The notes below the pieces were generated by a model. It worked only from the letters and a program-made list of their open reading frames with translations. It did no database searches and was not told the origin of the DNA. A stretch of 64,000 nt of DNA from Adiantum capillus-veneris. Taxonomy: Eukaryota; Streptophyta; Polypodiopsida; Polypodiales; Pteridaceae. The DNA lies in NCBI GenBank assembly GCA_014529385.2, contig CM043948.1, positions 77,114,291 through 77,178,290 on the forward strand, read 5' to 3'. A program made the translations under genes and the position numbers. Shown piece by piece: positions 1-13,029 of the stretch (position 1 is its first letter; each line of letters begins with the position of its first letter).

Positions 1-227
1 ACTTCTCACTAGGTGAGTATGCAAAACCCTATGACTTAGTTCAGGATGTGTTAATGCAGGGCCCGAAGATAACTTGGCCCATATTACTCCACCTTGCACC
101 TAGAATGAGGAGGTAATGGACAAAAATGGTAAGTACCAGGAAATCAAGGCCCAAGATAACTGGGGCTATCTCTGGAAGGGATCTCGACAACATCCTACCA
201 ACCATGGACACTCACATCAAGGGGTAA

Positions 228-575
228 CAAATCTCAAATGTATACATAGATGGTGGTGCGCAAATATGCGTCATGAGTGAAAAGATGATGCACCATCTAG
301 GTCTAGAGGTAAGTAGGCCGGCACCCTACCGAGCCAAGATGGCAAACAATGTAAGGGTGAAATGCGTGGGCATTGTAAATGCGGTCAAAGTAAAAGCATT
401 CAATACAGAAGTGGAGGTAGACATCTTCGTCATGCCACACAAAGGGGAGGGCTACCCCATCATTCTTGGGAGGCCTTGGCTTATGGCTATGGAAGCTAAA
501 CAAGACTGGAGCACCGGGATGATTCAGATGAAGGACGCTAAAGAGAAGTCCTATATTCTACGACATGAGGACTAG
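228..575 (+). pseudogene. Gypsy retropepsin (aspartic protease) fragment
   Basis: The open frame reads through a retropepsin core. The catalytic aspartate codon is at 249-251 in the context YIDGGAQICV, with Gly where the family usually has Ser or Thr, and the second hydrophobic-Gly motif is ILGRPWLMAM near 460-490. In the intact family this domain cuts the Gag-Pol polyprotein. A TAA at 225-227 cuts it off from upstream coding sequence, and after 575 the coding sense continues in another frame as a Ser/Thr/acidic linker (about 565-760), so this is a broken copy. Confidence 0.8.
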
Positions 576-767
576 AAATCAGCGCAACATGATCTTGGAG
601 GCTTCAGAAGATGAGTCCACCAGCGACTATTCGTCTACCTCAGGAGAAGAGACAACCACCACCGACGGAAGTGACAGTAGCATCGAAGTGATGGGGGTCA
701 TTCTTAAAGACCCAAACAGATTGACACAATCTGAATACCCCCGACAAACCAAGAGGGATCATCAGGA

Positions 768-1622
768 ATGCAGTCCTTGGAGGATGCAGGTAAGTTACAA
801 AAAATGCTCTCAAATGAGTTAACCAACGAAGAAAGGAGGGAGTATGTCTCCATGCTAGGTAACTTCACTACTTTGTTCATTGATGGCTATGATAAGATCA
901 CAGGAATTATAGTAGTGCAACACCACATAAAGCTCAAGGAAGGCAGTAAACCCGTAGTACAAAAGCTCAGAAGACTTGGAGTAATCCAACAAGAGTCACT
1001 GCTTAAAGAAGTGAGAAGTTTGCTACAAGCAGGTTTCATCTACCCTGTCGAGGACTCAGAATGGGTCTCCCCAGTAGTAGTCACACCAAAAAAAAATGGT
1101 AAGTGGAGAGTCTGTGTGGATTATAAACCTCTCAATGTAGCCACGAAGAGGGATCACTTTCCCCTCCCATTCCAAGATGAAATACTCAATGAAGTGGCAG
1201 GTCACGAGCGATACACAGTGTGCGATGGCTACTCAGGATACTTCCATATTAGCATTGCGGAGGAAGATAAGAAGAAGACAACCTTCATCACACCTTGGGG
1301 ATCTTTTTCCTACAGAGTGATGCCGTTTGGCCTCACTAATGCCCCGGCCACATTTCAGCGCTATGTGACTTTTGTTTTCCAACCCTACTTTGGAACATCA
1401 ATATGGGTTTTCATAGATGATTCTTGCATCTATAGTTCACAAGCCCTTCATTTAAGCAAAGTCTATGATGGCTTAACCAGGATGCAAACCTTGGGTGGCC
1501 AGCTCAACGTGGATAAGTGCCACATCGGTGAAAGCAAAGTCACTCTCCTTGGTCATGTAATTTCAGCAAAAGGGATCGAGGCTGACCCTAGCAAGATTCA
1601 GGCCCTGGTATCTTTATCGTAA
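768..1622 (+). pseudogene. Gypsy reverse transcriptase domain
   Basis: The translation carries the ordered RT blocks of gypsy elements: WVSPVVVTPKKNGKWRVCVD, then CDGYSGYFHISIAEED (first catalytic Asp), MPFGLTNAPATFQRY, and FIDDSCIYS as the YxDD-type catalytic box. It ends with the palm/thumb motif LLGHVISAKGIEADPSKIQAL. The enzyme would copy element RNA into DNA inside virus-like particles. The domain is nearly complete, but the frame ends at TAA (1620-1622) and a second in-frame TAG follows at 1638-1640 before the RNase H part resumes in the same frame. Its upstream junction to protease needs a frame change. Confidence 0.85.
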
Positions 1623-1640
1623 CCCACCACCGCTAAGTAG

Positions 1641-2153
1641 TTGATTTCTTTCCTTCAGAAGGTAAGATACTTAAGCAGGTTCATTCACTTGCTATCTCAA
1701 GTGGTCCTTCCCCTACAACAACTCACCCAAAGGGATGTCTTCTCATGGAGTGAAGAGAACGAGATGCAGTTTACTGAGGTAAAGCAAATCCTAGCTAAGC
1801 TTCCCACTATTTCACCTCCTAAGTGGGACGAGCCATTTTATGTGAACCCTAGTGTAGGAAGTGATACACTCGGAGCCGTGCTAATGCAAAAGGACCCCAA
1901 AACTTCTTTAATGTGTCCTATTTACTTCCCTAGTCGGGTCATGACCCAGTCAAAAAATGGATTTACCGAAGTAGAACACATGGTTCTGGCACTAATGTTT
2001 GCTACCACAAAGTTCCGCTCCTATCTCCTGCCTAGATCGTTTGTAATCCTGACAATGGAAGAGGTTTTCCCATATGTAATGCGACACATGGATGTCTCAT
2101 CTAGGATCTCAAAGTGGTTGATTAGAATCCGAGCATCAAGTAGGAATCACTAG
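1641..2153 (+). pseudogene. Gypsy RT connection and RNase H, truncated
   Basis: In the same frame as the RT domain. It begins with the connection motif FLQKVRYLSRFI and continues into an RNase H core with FYVNPSVGSDTLGAVL, where the usual first catalytic Asp of the family is replaced, then FTEVEHMVLALMFATTKFRSYLL. The second half of RNase H is short and integrase is absent. The missing Asp and the truncation indicate a non-functional relic. Confidence 0.75.
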
Positions 2154-2492
2154 TACATAGCCTATGGCGAGGTCACGAAAAGGGTGCTCCAGCCACCTGT
2201 ATCACTGAAAGGATCTCCACATTTGAGAATCCCCCAGCTCAATAAAACCTCATGCTATCGACCCTCACACGAAGGCTTATGCAAATCGCGTATAGTCAAG
2301 TCTCAGAAATGACTATCTTCCAGACCAAGTCTCAGAAATGGCTGGGACTGCCAAATAAAACCAAATATGGCTCCACAAAGGCGTACAATGGCAGTTTCCA
2401 CAAGTAACGTACAATCCAGCAGACAATGCGCTCAAACAGGCGCCAAGTGATGCATACCCACAACAACTGCTAGTATATCACTGTACTCCAGC

Positions 2493-2550
2493 TACCTGTA
2501 CCTGTGTGAATCACCTGTACCTGTCCCTGTAACCTGTAACCTGTAACCTG
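2493..2550. repeat. ACCTGTA short tandem array
   Basis: Imperfect tandem copies of ACCTGT and ACCTGTA, most regular at 2530-2550. It lies about 340 bases after the gypsy fragment and has no coding sense. Confidence 0.7.
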
Positions 2551-2613
2551 CACTTGTAATCCCGAATCTTGAAGCTTGAAGCTCGAAGCAGAAGGTACTC
2601 GAAGAAGATCCTC

Positions 2614-2640
2614 CGTGGGGGCACCAACAGAATGTGAGCG
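2614..2640 (-). other. Possible primer-binding site and LTR edge (minus)
   Basis: Read on the minus strand, TGGTGCCCCCAC (plus 2615-2626) lies 6 bases inside a possible LTR end in CA at 2633. The same 12 bases occur at 21028-21039, just inside the left LTR of the gag-only element, also after a 5-base spacer. This suggests a second element using the same primer tRNA on the opposite strand. The matching LTR partner is not visible, so this is an inference. Confidence 0.4.
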
Positions 2641-5600
2641 GGATGAAAACACACAGAATGCCTCTATAATGACCCAATACACACTCTTGGGAAGCTACAC
2701 ACACACACTATGGGGCACCACTCGGCTTACACAATCCACCTGGCCGAGGCAGGGAAAACACTAATGGAGTGAGAGGAGAGAGACTATCCACTTGCCCACT
2801 CCACACAGAGAAACACACACACACACACACCCAAAAAACTCAGCTCAAAAAGAGGAGAGTTTCTGATGTTTAGATACAATAGAGCTTGGGCCAACACCAA
2901 TGGGACAAATTGCCCACACAGTATTGATGAAATATGCCAGATACAATCACAAATTGGAGCAGAAGCTTCGCTCATAGGAGAAACTTACACAACCAAAACA
3001 GCAGAAAAAGAATGAGTAATTTCACAAAATGGACAGTGCCATCGCGTTTGGAACGGCCCAAAACCCCAGTCTACAATGTCAAAGTGCTCAAATCCGACCT
3101 CGGATGAGTAGTTTACGGCCAAAACAGGCTCCAAAAATCCCAAAAACACAGTTGCGGCTGTTCCTCCTCTCTTCTCCGCGTTTTTCCTTGTCTTTTCTCT
3201 ATTTTTTCAGTTCCCACACTTAGCTTTATTACTTGGGCACCCTTGGCCGTTTAGATGACCTCAAACGGACCCCGAACATGCCAAAAACTGACCTCGCAGT
3301 GCATAGTTGTCACCCTACTGCATCCATACGCACACCTGGCACTCGACTTTTTTCAATAATGCATCCCGCCACCACGTGAAGTGGCCCCAAAATATGGTCC
3401 TCATGATGACCTTTCTTCATAATTATCACAAGAAAACATCCACGTTGTGCCCGTACTTGTCCACGTGCAAGTATTGACCCCATTCGACCTCCTGACGCCA
3501 CTAGATGCCATCTGACGCACCTGCTTACCTCATGTCGTCGGCCCGTGGATATCTTTCTCGAGAAGTTTACGCACTACCAACTCCTCATTATTATAGAAAA
3601 AACACATTGGTACTGGTGATAGTGAAAATCGATGCACCATGTACACCATGTCCTACCTGTACACATGTGGGCCCCACGTAACCACCTGGCTATGGAAAAT
3701 GGGCAATCCTTTATTCGATGCACCATGCATGTGTATGTACATATGCACAATCCCTTGCTCCAAAAGACTCCTGACACCGTCTCTCTCTCAGAGTCACCAG
3801 CCACCTCCAAGGCGGGCTGCCTCAGCCAAAACAACCAACACTACTACCCCTGCAAGGTCGCGTGCAGCCAACATAGAGCCATGAAGGCCCGCCATCGCTG
3901 TGCTCAAGAGGGAGCTCCCTCTCACGCTTCACATGCCCAATGTGGCTTATCTTTTGGGTTAAATACCCCTACATTTCCCCACCTCACTGCACATATGGGA
4001 CAGCCCAGTGCCACATGGCAGTCATGGGTCCCCCAAGCCTCCAAGGCCCTTGCAACTTCCAAAGAAAAAACTTCATATAGTGCTTGTTTTTTTGGGCCCT
4101 CCTCTCCCAGGCTCCCACATCTTGCTCAATGTAAGATCACCAAACAACAAAGCCCGACCAAAATTTCATTGTGACGACTCCAACTTCCCTCGACCTTGCC
4201 GCGCTTCACAATTTTCTCAGCCCACTAACCAAGGCCACAAAAACTGAGAAAGTCATCTGCGACCAACTTCAAGCAATTGCACCCATCCTTCCGACTGCCG
4301 TGATTTTTTGCTCCGAGATCCATTTGACATGTAGTCAACTCTTGCTAGCCTCATACATTGGACAACACCTCCTTGCACTTTTTCGCAGTCCAAAACACCA
4401 GATATCAGGACTTCCCATGTGGTCAGATGGGCACCAACCTAGCCCCTGACAAAACTTCAATTGGCCATAAACTGCAATCCATGGCTACGATGTGCAATCT
4501 AAAAAGATAGGCAGGATCCATAAATTGAGAACTACCTATACCTTGACATCCACTAGGGCTACATGTCATCAACTGCCCTGTCTGGCAAGAATTTGCAACA
4601 CACCGCACCTTCAACCTTCAATATCTTGGGCTCCATAGCTTGGTTTGATGAGCCGTCTGGACCTGCTCCTTCAGCACATCAAGCTCTACATTCTTGGATC
4701 CAAAGATTGCATCTCGCATCTCCTTCACCCGTTCCCCAAATTAGTCGCTTTTGGAGCCTTTCTTGGCCTTGGGGGATTCACTCTATATACAAAATGGGAT
4801 GCAACCTGCGAGCGGACAACTTTGATCAAACCCCTATATACGACTCATATTAGGGAATATGACCCCCCTTTCTACGCTTATACGACAATCAATGCAAGAA
4901 ACTACCATACCCCTATCTTATATATAAATTTTAGGTCTCTCATGATCTAACTGAGTAAAACTAGTCAAAGAGCGTGTAGCATAGTGGCTGGCAACGTACT
5001 AAGGAACCACTTTTGTTGATAACTAGATATACCCTCAATATGTCTTAGTTTGACTTTCAAAATATGTGCCCATTCAGCCTGCACTCTAGCTATTCGTCCA
5101 ATTTCACCCATGTGAATTAAAAGACATGGTTATAAAGTTGTGTTAGGTTCTATATGTAAATTTTCATCTATACAAAATCTTTATAGATTTCATCTTCAAC
5201 AAATGAACTATAATCACAAAACAAGAAATTGATACAAAGCAGTGTTAGTTCTTGCATGTATCTTTGTAGCTATTGACTCACAAGTTCGAGGGGAGAATCT
5301 TTTGGGAAGCCATGATTTTGAAACACAAAAACTTCCTCTCATTTTTCCCTTTTATCACTCCCCCCCCCCCCCCCCCCCCATATGATATGATACCCCCTCC
5401 CTTACTTTTAAGCTTGGGAGATAAATTATTGGGGGCCTGCCCCTAACTTATACGCTTACGTAACTTGTAAAAAAAAACCCCTCCCTTGCACTTACATGGT
5501 GCGGTAAGTTTTTCATGGTGAATCCCTAGGGTTCTTGGCCTATAAACCGCATCAGTCATACATCTCTGCTGCTACCTGTCACCCCATGATCTTCCTGGTT

Positions 5601-5689
5601 GCCCCAGCCTTTTGCCATGCTTCAGCTAGCCTGCACATATTTGTCGATGCCATCTTCTATGGTCAACACGCTTTGGCTGTACCAATGTC
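2641..5689. other. Noncoding repeat-derived stretch
   Basis: No coding region can be supported here. There is a short (CA)n tract near 2812-2831, a poly-C run at 5360-5379 and scattered open frames without recognisable domains. The longest, on the + strand at 3632-4174, is rich in His, Pro and Ser and overlaps another frame that looks equally arbitrary. The stretch is probably LTR or leader sequence of old retroelements, but no paired ends were found. Confidence 0.6.
5360..5379. repeat. Poly-C run (20 C)
   Basis: Twenty consecutive C residues, followed by an A/T-rich stretch and other C-rich clusters. Such runs can form G-quadruplexes on the opposite strand and are error-prone in sequencing, so the true length is uncertain. 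Confidence 0.9.
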
Positions 5690-6339
5690 GTAACTTAGGT
5701 CTACGCATTAAGCAATGACGATGGAGTGTCTCATCCATTTTTAGGTATTATTTGCATTAAAAGTGTTGTTGCAATGCAGGCAGGCTCAAATTTGAATAAC
5801 CCAGATATTCACTTGTGCAAACAGGATCTTATTTTTAATTAGGCTCAAGGTAAAGGCCCTTGGGTTTACTGCACCCCAAGTCCCCAAGATAAAGTAGGTG
5901 TTAAGGCATACTTTAGTCAAGGCTTAGTGTACATCTTGAGTATATTCTAGTTGGATTTTTGTGTGATCAAGCTAGGTTATAAAGGTAGTAAGTCCATTGA
6001 GTTACTCAGAAATCCTAGTCAGCTCAATTATTTGATCCATCTAGGCCCACAATTATTTTTAACTCCAAATTTGGGGTTAAGTGTCCAATCCATAGTACAT
6101 TTCCTTAGATTTGGGCATTTCAGGTCTGTAGTGTCTATCTGTGTGAAAGTGTAGAGAGAAAGCGAGAGAAAGGGACAGAGAGAGAGAGAGAAGGAAAAAA
6201 AGAGATAAGTTTCGATAGACAGAGAGAAAGAGATAGCGAATTGTACTAATGGCATGCAGGGAAGTCTTAAAGAGAAAGAAAAATACGCCATCATGTCATA
6301 TAGCCACATCCTAAAGGATAATAAAGGATATGAAGGAAG

Positions 6340-6384
<45 letters not shown>

Positions 6385-6910
6385 TTCAAATTTTTAGTGC
6401 ATACAAGCCATCCAAGATTATCAAAATCTTTAAAAAATTTACCTGAGTTTAGAGCACTTACATTTAGAGGTAATCAAAGAAACTAGAAACTAAACTGGGT
6501 AAGTAAATTTGGAAGGCGGGCCATCCTTAAACCAACGTAACCAAATCATAATGGTTGTGTGGAGTCCCCCCATCCAAGGATATCTAGGTAAACTTTATAT
6601 CAATGGAAAAAGTCTTTTAGCAGAGGTTCTGGTGTTCAATTGTACTATGTGCCATTGTCCACCCGTGTATATAGGAGAGAGAGTTTCTTATATACATAGG
6701 GTAAAATAGCACATGTGACTTCCTAAAAAATTCAAGACCCATAGACCACAACTTCCATTTTAATTAGACATATTTTTTAGGTCATTCACATTAGAAAATA
6801 CATATGTCTACTCAGAATCCCAAACCTTAATTTCTTTGGGGTCCTGCTAGAGAAAAGGGAAAATTCAAATAATTGCCAATTGTCTGAACGACGCGCGGGG
6901 AAGCCTTCAG
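5690..6910. repeat. Long diverged repeat unit, copy a
   Basis: First of three related blocks. Shared landmarks with copies b and c include GGTCTRCGCATTAAG-like sequence near 5697, GTAAAGGCCCTTGGGTTTA near 5851, AAGATAAAGTAGGT near 5886, a (GA)n tract, and TATACATAGGGTAAAATAGC near 6691. No protein domain is seen. Copy a lacks the part of the unit that precedes 9590 in copy b and is followed by unrelated sequence. Confidence 0.75.
6349..6381. repeat. (AG)n microsatellite
   Basis: An uninterrupted AG tract inside repeat copy a. The equivalent positions in copies b (10194-10226) and c (12463-12503) also carry AG tracts, so the tract was present in the ancestral unit. Confidence 0.9.
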
Positions 6911-8122
6911 GTAACTCAAAAACATGTCACCGCTGTTTTGCAACTCTGTTTCCATGACAAAAAAAAGGAGCAAAAGGATGTAGATAAGGTTTATTTGAAT
7001 CGTATATGATTATTCAGCAGTAATAAGGGCTTGATAACAAGCTAATTTTAAGCTAAAATTATGCCAAATGAGGCTTTAAAGGACGAAAAGTTATCTTGTT
7101 AATGCTAACAAAGAGTATTCTTGAAGTGGTCATAGCTGGGATTTTATAGATTAGAATTGCATTTATTGAAGTGCTATAAGGCCTGTCTTTGCGGCTCATC
7201 AATTAGAACTACAAATAGGAAGTTATGTCAGTTTGAAGTTTGAGTTAGTAGCAGATCCGTACCGGATTGGGTAGCTATCGATGAAGGGTCAAAGTTGATA
7301 TGAATGCATGGGCCTGAAATGCTCACTTTGAGGAGATGGTCGCTCTTTTCAAATTGTCAATTAGAGTTCCGATTGTCAAGATATTGCCAGTTTAAGTTTC
7401 ACCAGGGGCTAGTTCCGTACCACTTTGGTCGCCTCGGTCATTTCTTCATCTCAAAGTTTTGAGGTTTAGTCAGGTTTTGGGAAATGGAATCTTGTTCATA
7501 ATTTCATCTCTTGTAGTGCATTGATAGTTGGTGCTTTAGTTGAATTGTATTCCATGTCCGGCTAATGAAGAAACGAGGAAGAAACACGATGTGCTTAGCT
7601 GCACTGTGACCGATACATTTGCCAAAAATGGCAATATCAAGGGAAGTTCAGGTTGATGTACACTAATTATAGAAGCCGTCAAAGCCTTAATGCTATGCTT
7701 AGCTATGCCTTGGATGATGTAAACACCAAATTTGATGCCTTCATGGGAGCACATAGAATCTTGATGAGCTTCAAATGGTTTAACATGGGAATGCCTTCGA
7801 CGATATGCATGCTACATGTGATGTTATGTTCACCAAATGTGTGGCATTTACAAGCCGGAAGCCCAAGGAAATCAAGGTAAGTCTGCTCAAAACTATCTTT
7901 TTTTTTTTGTATAATGTGAATGGGGAGGGAGGAATGGCGAGGGTAATAGCCAGCGAGGGTGCAGGGGGGAGAAAGAGATTGCGTTGAGCAGGACAGCGCT
8001 CGGATTGCATCTCCAAGGAGACGGAAGTTGTTCACCGGGTCATGGTGCCCCTATTGAGTATTACTTTTAGAAGTTTTCATGCACCCCGACCTCGTCCATG
8101 CCATGTCATCAAGGGGTCGTTC

Positions 8123-8144
8123 CCACTAGCGATACCGCTAGTGG
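8123..8144. other. Perfect 9-bp stem hairpin
   Basis: CCACTAGCG and its exact reverse complement CGCTAGTGG are separated by a 4-base loop (ATAC). There is no following T-run and no adjacent gene, so no terminator or regulatory role can be assigned. Confidence 0.7.
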
Positions 8145-8675
8145 TCCTAGCCATAAATAGAAGGGGGAATTTTCCATGCAAAGAAAGACTCCCAAGGTCG
8201 ACTCTCATAGAGATAATAAGGTGGCCTCCCACTCTCTCTTCTTGGGTTAGGTCATAATCCTGGATAAATCACTCATGTCAAGATTCCATAGCTGGCTCTC
8301 AGGAGAAAAATCCCTCATGCTCTCTCTTCTCTCCTTAAGCCATAATCCTTGATATACCTTCCATAGCTGAATACAATCCAAGATAGCCATCACCCACTCT
8401 AATCCGGCAAGCTCTCTCTTACCCCCATCAAAACCAAGCTCAATAGCTTGATTATTATTAAGCTTTGTTTGAATCACTCTCCCTCCCGCATACTAAGGGA
8501 AAATATATCACTCCTGTGCTATGGTTAGACCCCATCTTCTTAGCCTAAACATCATTAATCCTATCTAAGCTATGTCGCCTAAGTCTGATAGGATATCCCT
8601 CTCTACTTGAATTGAAGATACCATATCCCAAGCCATAATCTCTTTCATAAGCCATAATTAATCATATCCCTAAGA

Positions 8676-8802
<127 letters not shown>

Positions 8803-9059
8803 CGTGAAGCAACAGAGGAAGAACAAAGGAGATGAGTATTATCAAGGCGAGCTTGGCAAGCCAATAAAGGTCAAGGGGAAAACATAACAACATCATCATC
8901 ATCGACCTCAACGTTATCTTCATCGAGATAGCTAAAGTTTTATTTTGTCTATTATCACTTGGATTAAGTTAGATTAAATCGATGTAAGGAGATTCAATTA
9001 ACATTTAATTTAAGCAGGGGTATTGTTAATTGTCCACTTTGGGTAATCAAGCTTCATAA

Positions 9060-10191
9060 TCTTGTTCATTAGAAAATCTAGAGAGAGAGCACCCTAGTTT
9101 TCAAACAGCATAACAAGTAATTTGGGCGACTCTAGTTGTTATCAATGTCACCCCAACATAAACTAAGAGAAGAAAATGCTGACAAAGAAAATTCTATAAG
9201 TACTCTTGAAAATAGGTTAGTCATATCAAATTATATTATTCTAGCTAAATTGGGTACCTCACATGGTATCTTTGTTCAAATTAGCAATAACATTCCATAA
9301 ATTAGTGAAGAAGTTAAGCTAATATCTAAATGTGCTCGTACCTCAGATGGTCCAATTTCTATGTTTGATGCTATGTCAGTTTGGCTTGAAAACATTAAGC
9401 TTAATTCCTTTTATTAAGATAAGAAGGAGAACTATAGTTATTGATCTATTTACTTTGCACTGCTCTAGTAAAATCTAAAATCCTGGCTATTCTCTCATAA
9501 TAAGCATTTGTAATACTAAATGGGACCTTAAGTAAGCTCAAGGTAGTGGGTTCCCCTTTAAATACTATTGTATTCTACCTGCATCCAAGACATTGAACTT
9601 GGGTCTGCACATTAAGCAATAAAGATGGATTGCCTCATACATTTAGAGGCATTATTTGCAGTAAAGGTGTTGTTACAGCGTAGTTAGGCTCGACTTTGAA
9701 TAGCCTAGATACTCACTCGTGCCAACGGGATCTTATTTTAGTCTCATTGTAAAGGCCCTTGGGTTTATTACACCTCAAGTGTCCAAGATAAAGTAGGTGT
9801 TAAGGCATGGTCTAGTCAAGGCTTAGGGTACATCCTGAGTATATTCTAGTTAGAGTTTTTTGTGATCTAGTTAGGCTATAAAGGTAGTAAGTCCATTTAC
9901 TTACTCATAAATCCTAGTCATCTCAACTATCAGATCCATCTAAGCTCAGTTAAGTGTCCAGTCCATAATACATTTCCTTAGATTTAGGCATTTTTGGGGT
10001 GTAGTGTCTATCTCACTAAAAGTGTAGAGAGAAAGGGATAGGGAGAGAGAAGGAAAAAAGAGATAAGTTCTGATTGATAGAGAGAAAGAGATAGAGAATT
10101 GTTCAAATGGTGCCTGAGGAGATCTTAAGAGAAACAAAAGTACGCCATCGTGCCATATAGCCACATCATAAAGGATAATCAAGTCTATGAA

Positions 10192-10232
<41 letters not shown>

Positions 10233-11430
10233 ATCTAGAAGTTGTATAAGTCTCTACTGTGAAGGTATAGAGAGAGAGAGAGACAAAGAGAGAGAGGGAC
10301 TCACCCTGTCCCAAGGAGGGTCAACCACTTGGTGAGTGGCGGCCACCACCAAGTGGTGACATCCTCCGCACCAATATGTTAGAGTTCAAAAGGTATTGTC
10401 ATTGTTTGCTATAGAACAATTTGTTAAGGGTAAGAGCGTCCAATGTTAGAAAATTGGCTATGTCAGCCAAGCAATCCAGTAGTGCGTCAAAAGCCGAGTG
10501 TTGTTGATTCAATGGTTGGGTGGGGATATGGTTCAACCCACAACTGAGACATTCTTTAACCTCCCTCTCAATGACAATATTCAAATTGTTAGTGCATACA
10601 AGCCATCCAAGAAGATCAAAATAATTACAAAATTTGCCTGAGTTCAGAGCAACTACATTTAGGGATAATCAAAGAAACCAGAAACTAAACAAGGTAAGTA
10701 AGTTTGGAAGGGAGGTCATCCTTTAACCAACCTAAACAGAGTTATAATGGTTGTGTGGCATCCCCCCATCCAAGGATATCTTCATAAACTATATATTATT
10801 GGAAAAAGTATTGTAGCCCAGGTTCTGGTGTTCAAGTGCACTTTGTGCCATTGTGCACCCATGTACGTAGGAGAGAGAGTTTCTTATATACATAGGGTAA
10901 AATAGCACATGTAACTTCCTCAAAAATTGAAAACCCATAGACCACAACTTATATTTCAAGTAGACATATCTTTTAGATCATTCACACTAGAAGATACATC
11001 TTTCTACTATCGAGCAAGCCAGATCTTTGTTTTTTTGGAGTCCTGCTAGAGAAAAGGGAAAATTGAGATAATTTCCAATTGTCCAAATGGTGCACAGGGA
11101 AGCCTTAAGGTAACTCAAAAACATGTCCCCGCACCATATAACAACATCAGTTGCATTACTGGAAAATTTATGAATGGTGCGCAAGGAAAGTTTCTATAAA
11201 TTCAAAGATGCTACATCGCACCATGTAACCACATACTAAAGGTTACTAGAATAACACATGAGACTTTATCAAAGATCCATTCATTGACAAGAAGACATAT
11301 CTATTAAGTCATTCAAACTAAAAGATACATCTTATTAATGCGCAGGCCAGTTCTTAGTTTCTTTGGGGTCCTACTAGAGAAAAGAGAATGGTGACACAGT
11401 GTCCTTACATTAGCGAAGCGAAAGAGAGAG
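9060..11430. repeat. Long diverged repeat unit, copy b
   Basis: The fullest copy of the unit. It begins around TTTTCAAACAGCATAAC (9097) and contains GGGTCTGCACATTAAG (9602), GTAAAGGCCCTTGGGTTTA (9749), an AG tract (10194-10226), a segment rich in CCACTTGGTGAG (10322), and TACATAGGGTAAAATAGC (10888). The matching landmarks in copy c lie about 2.38 to 2.40 kb further on, so b and c are tandem. No coding domain was found. Confidence 0.75.
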
Positions 11431-12456
11431 AGCACCCTTACCTCCATCCATAGTAAGAAAACAATCAATGGATTAATTTTCAAACAACATAACATGTAAT
11501 TTGGGTGACTCTAGTTGTTATCCATGTCACCCCAACATAAACTATGAGAGGAAAATACTGACAAAGGAAACAATTCTATCAAGGAAGAGTCTATAAGTAC
11601 TCATAGAAATAGTTAGGTGACGTCAAATTATTTTATTCTAGCTAAATCAGATGCCTCACATGGTATCTTTGTTTGAATTATCAATAACATTCCATAATTA
11701 GTCAAGACATTAAGCGAGATCTAAATGTGTGGTGGGGTACCTCAGATGGTCCAGTTGCTATGTTTGACACTATGCCGGCTTGGATTGAAGTCACTAAGCT
11801 TAATTCCTCTTATTAAGAGAAGAAGGAGAAGTATAGTTATTGATATATTTACTTTTTATTGCTCTAGTAGAATATGAAACCCTAGCTATGCTCTCATATT
11901 AAGCATTTGTAATACTAAATAGGAACTTAAGTGAGCTCAAGGTAGTGGGTCCTTTAAATACTAGTGTATTCTACTTGCATACAAGACTTCGTAACTCGGG
12001 TCTGCCCATTAAACATTGAAGATGTATTGCCTCATACATTGTGAGGTGTTATTCGTAATAAAGGTGTTTCAACAACCCAGATATTCACTCCTGCCAGCGA
12101 GATCTTATTTTTAATTAGTCTCACAGTAAAGGCCCTTGGGTTTATTGCACTCCATGACACCAAGATAAAGTAGGTATTAAAGCATAGTTTACGGAGGGCT
12201 TAGGATACATCCTAAGTATATCCTAGTTACATTTTTTTGTGATCTACTTAGGTTACAAAGGTAGTAGGTCCATTTACGTACTCAAAAATCCTAGTCAACT
12301 CAACTATCAGATCTATCTTAGCTCACATTTATTCTCGCAATTATTTTTAACTCCAAATTAAGGTTAAGTGTCCAATCCATAGTACATTCCTTATATTTAG
12401 GCATTTTTGGGTCATCGTGCTATATAGTCACATCATAAATGATAATCAAGTATATG

Positions 12457-12505
<49 letters not shown>

Positions 12506-12643
12506 CTGTCCTAGGGAGGATCAACCACTTGGTGAGCGGGGGCCACCACCAAGTATTGACAACCCCTACACCAATTTGTTAGAGTTTCAACAGTTAGTGT
12601 CATTGTTTGCTATAGCACAATTTGTTAAGGGTTAGATTGGCTA
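11431..12643. repeat. Long diverged repeat unit, copy c (truncated)
   Basis: It starts with TTTTCAAACAACATAAC (11477) and follows copy b in order through GGGTCTGCCCATTAAA (11999), the GTAAAGGCCCTTGGGTTTA block (12127), an AG tract (12463-12503) and the CCACTTGGTGAG block (12526). It stops where the gypsy A LTR begins at about 12645. The gypsy A insertion probably cut this third unit. Confidence 0.75.
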
Positions 12644-12648
12644 GACTA

Positions 12649-13029
12649 TGCCACACCGTAATGTCCCGACATAATTATGACATTCCCGTACTACCCGACG
12701 TATTTACAGTATCGCTTTTTATAAAAATTATTCCTGTAAAAATCCCGTTTGGTCCTGTTTTTGCTCCATAGCTTCCTTGGAACACACAGATCAAGGATCC
12801 GACCTTGTTTTTTGCAAAAAAGCACCTAAAAGCATGAAAAAGCTAAAAATAGAAGATTTTTCCAAAACTGAAACAAATAACCTACTGGAACATGGAAAGG
12901 ACCTTGCTTTCTACTTTAGAACCTTCCAATACTGTCAATCAAGCATCTGAAGTCAAAATTTGGCAAAATAGAAATTGAAAGTTGATTTTCCTTATTTTTA
13001 TAAGAGACCCAAAAATTAGGGATCTTACA
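12649..13029 (-). repeat. 3' LTR of chromodomain gypsy A
   Basis: On the minus strand the LTR starts with TGTAAGATCCC at 13029, directly after the purine-rich tract AAGTGTGGGAGGA (13030-13042), and runs to about 12649. A longer relative lies at 39066-39734 and shares its beginning (GCACCATAATGTCCCGACAT-like) and its end (CTTTAGAACCTTCCAATACT). The left edge is uncertain by several bases because both copies are preceded by GCTAGACTA. Confidence 0.7.

Larger units (their letters stand above)
1..2160 (+). mobile_element. Decayed Ty3/gypsy pol fragment
   Basis: This is the internal part of a gypsy retrotransposon that enters from the left edge. Protease, reverse transcriptase and the start of RNase H follow in the usual gypsy order on the + strand, broken by stops (for example TAA at 225-227 and 1620-1622, TAG at 1638-1640) and by frame changes between protease and RT. 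No integrase and no LTR can be recognised downstream, so the element is truncated after RNase H. It belongs to a different gypsy lineage from the 19-kb element at 43049-62099. Confidence 0.85.

Noticed and set aside
7653-7880. Host gene exon ending at a consensus splice donor
   Set aside because: The donor is good, but coding sense jumps between frames and no acceptor or further exon was found.
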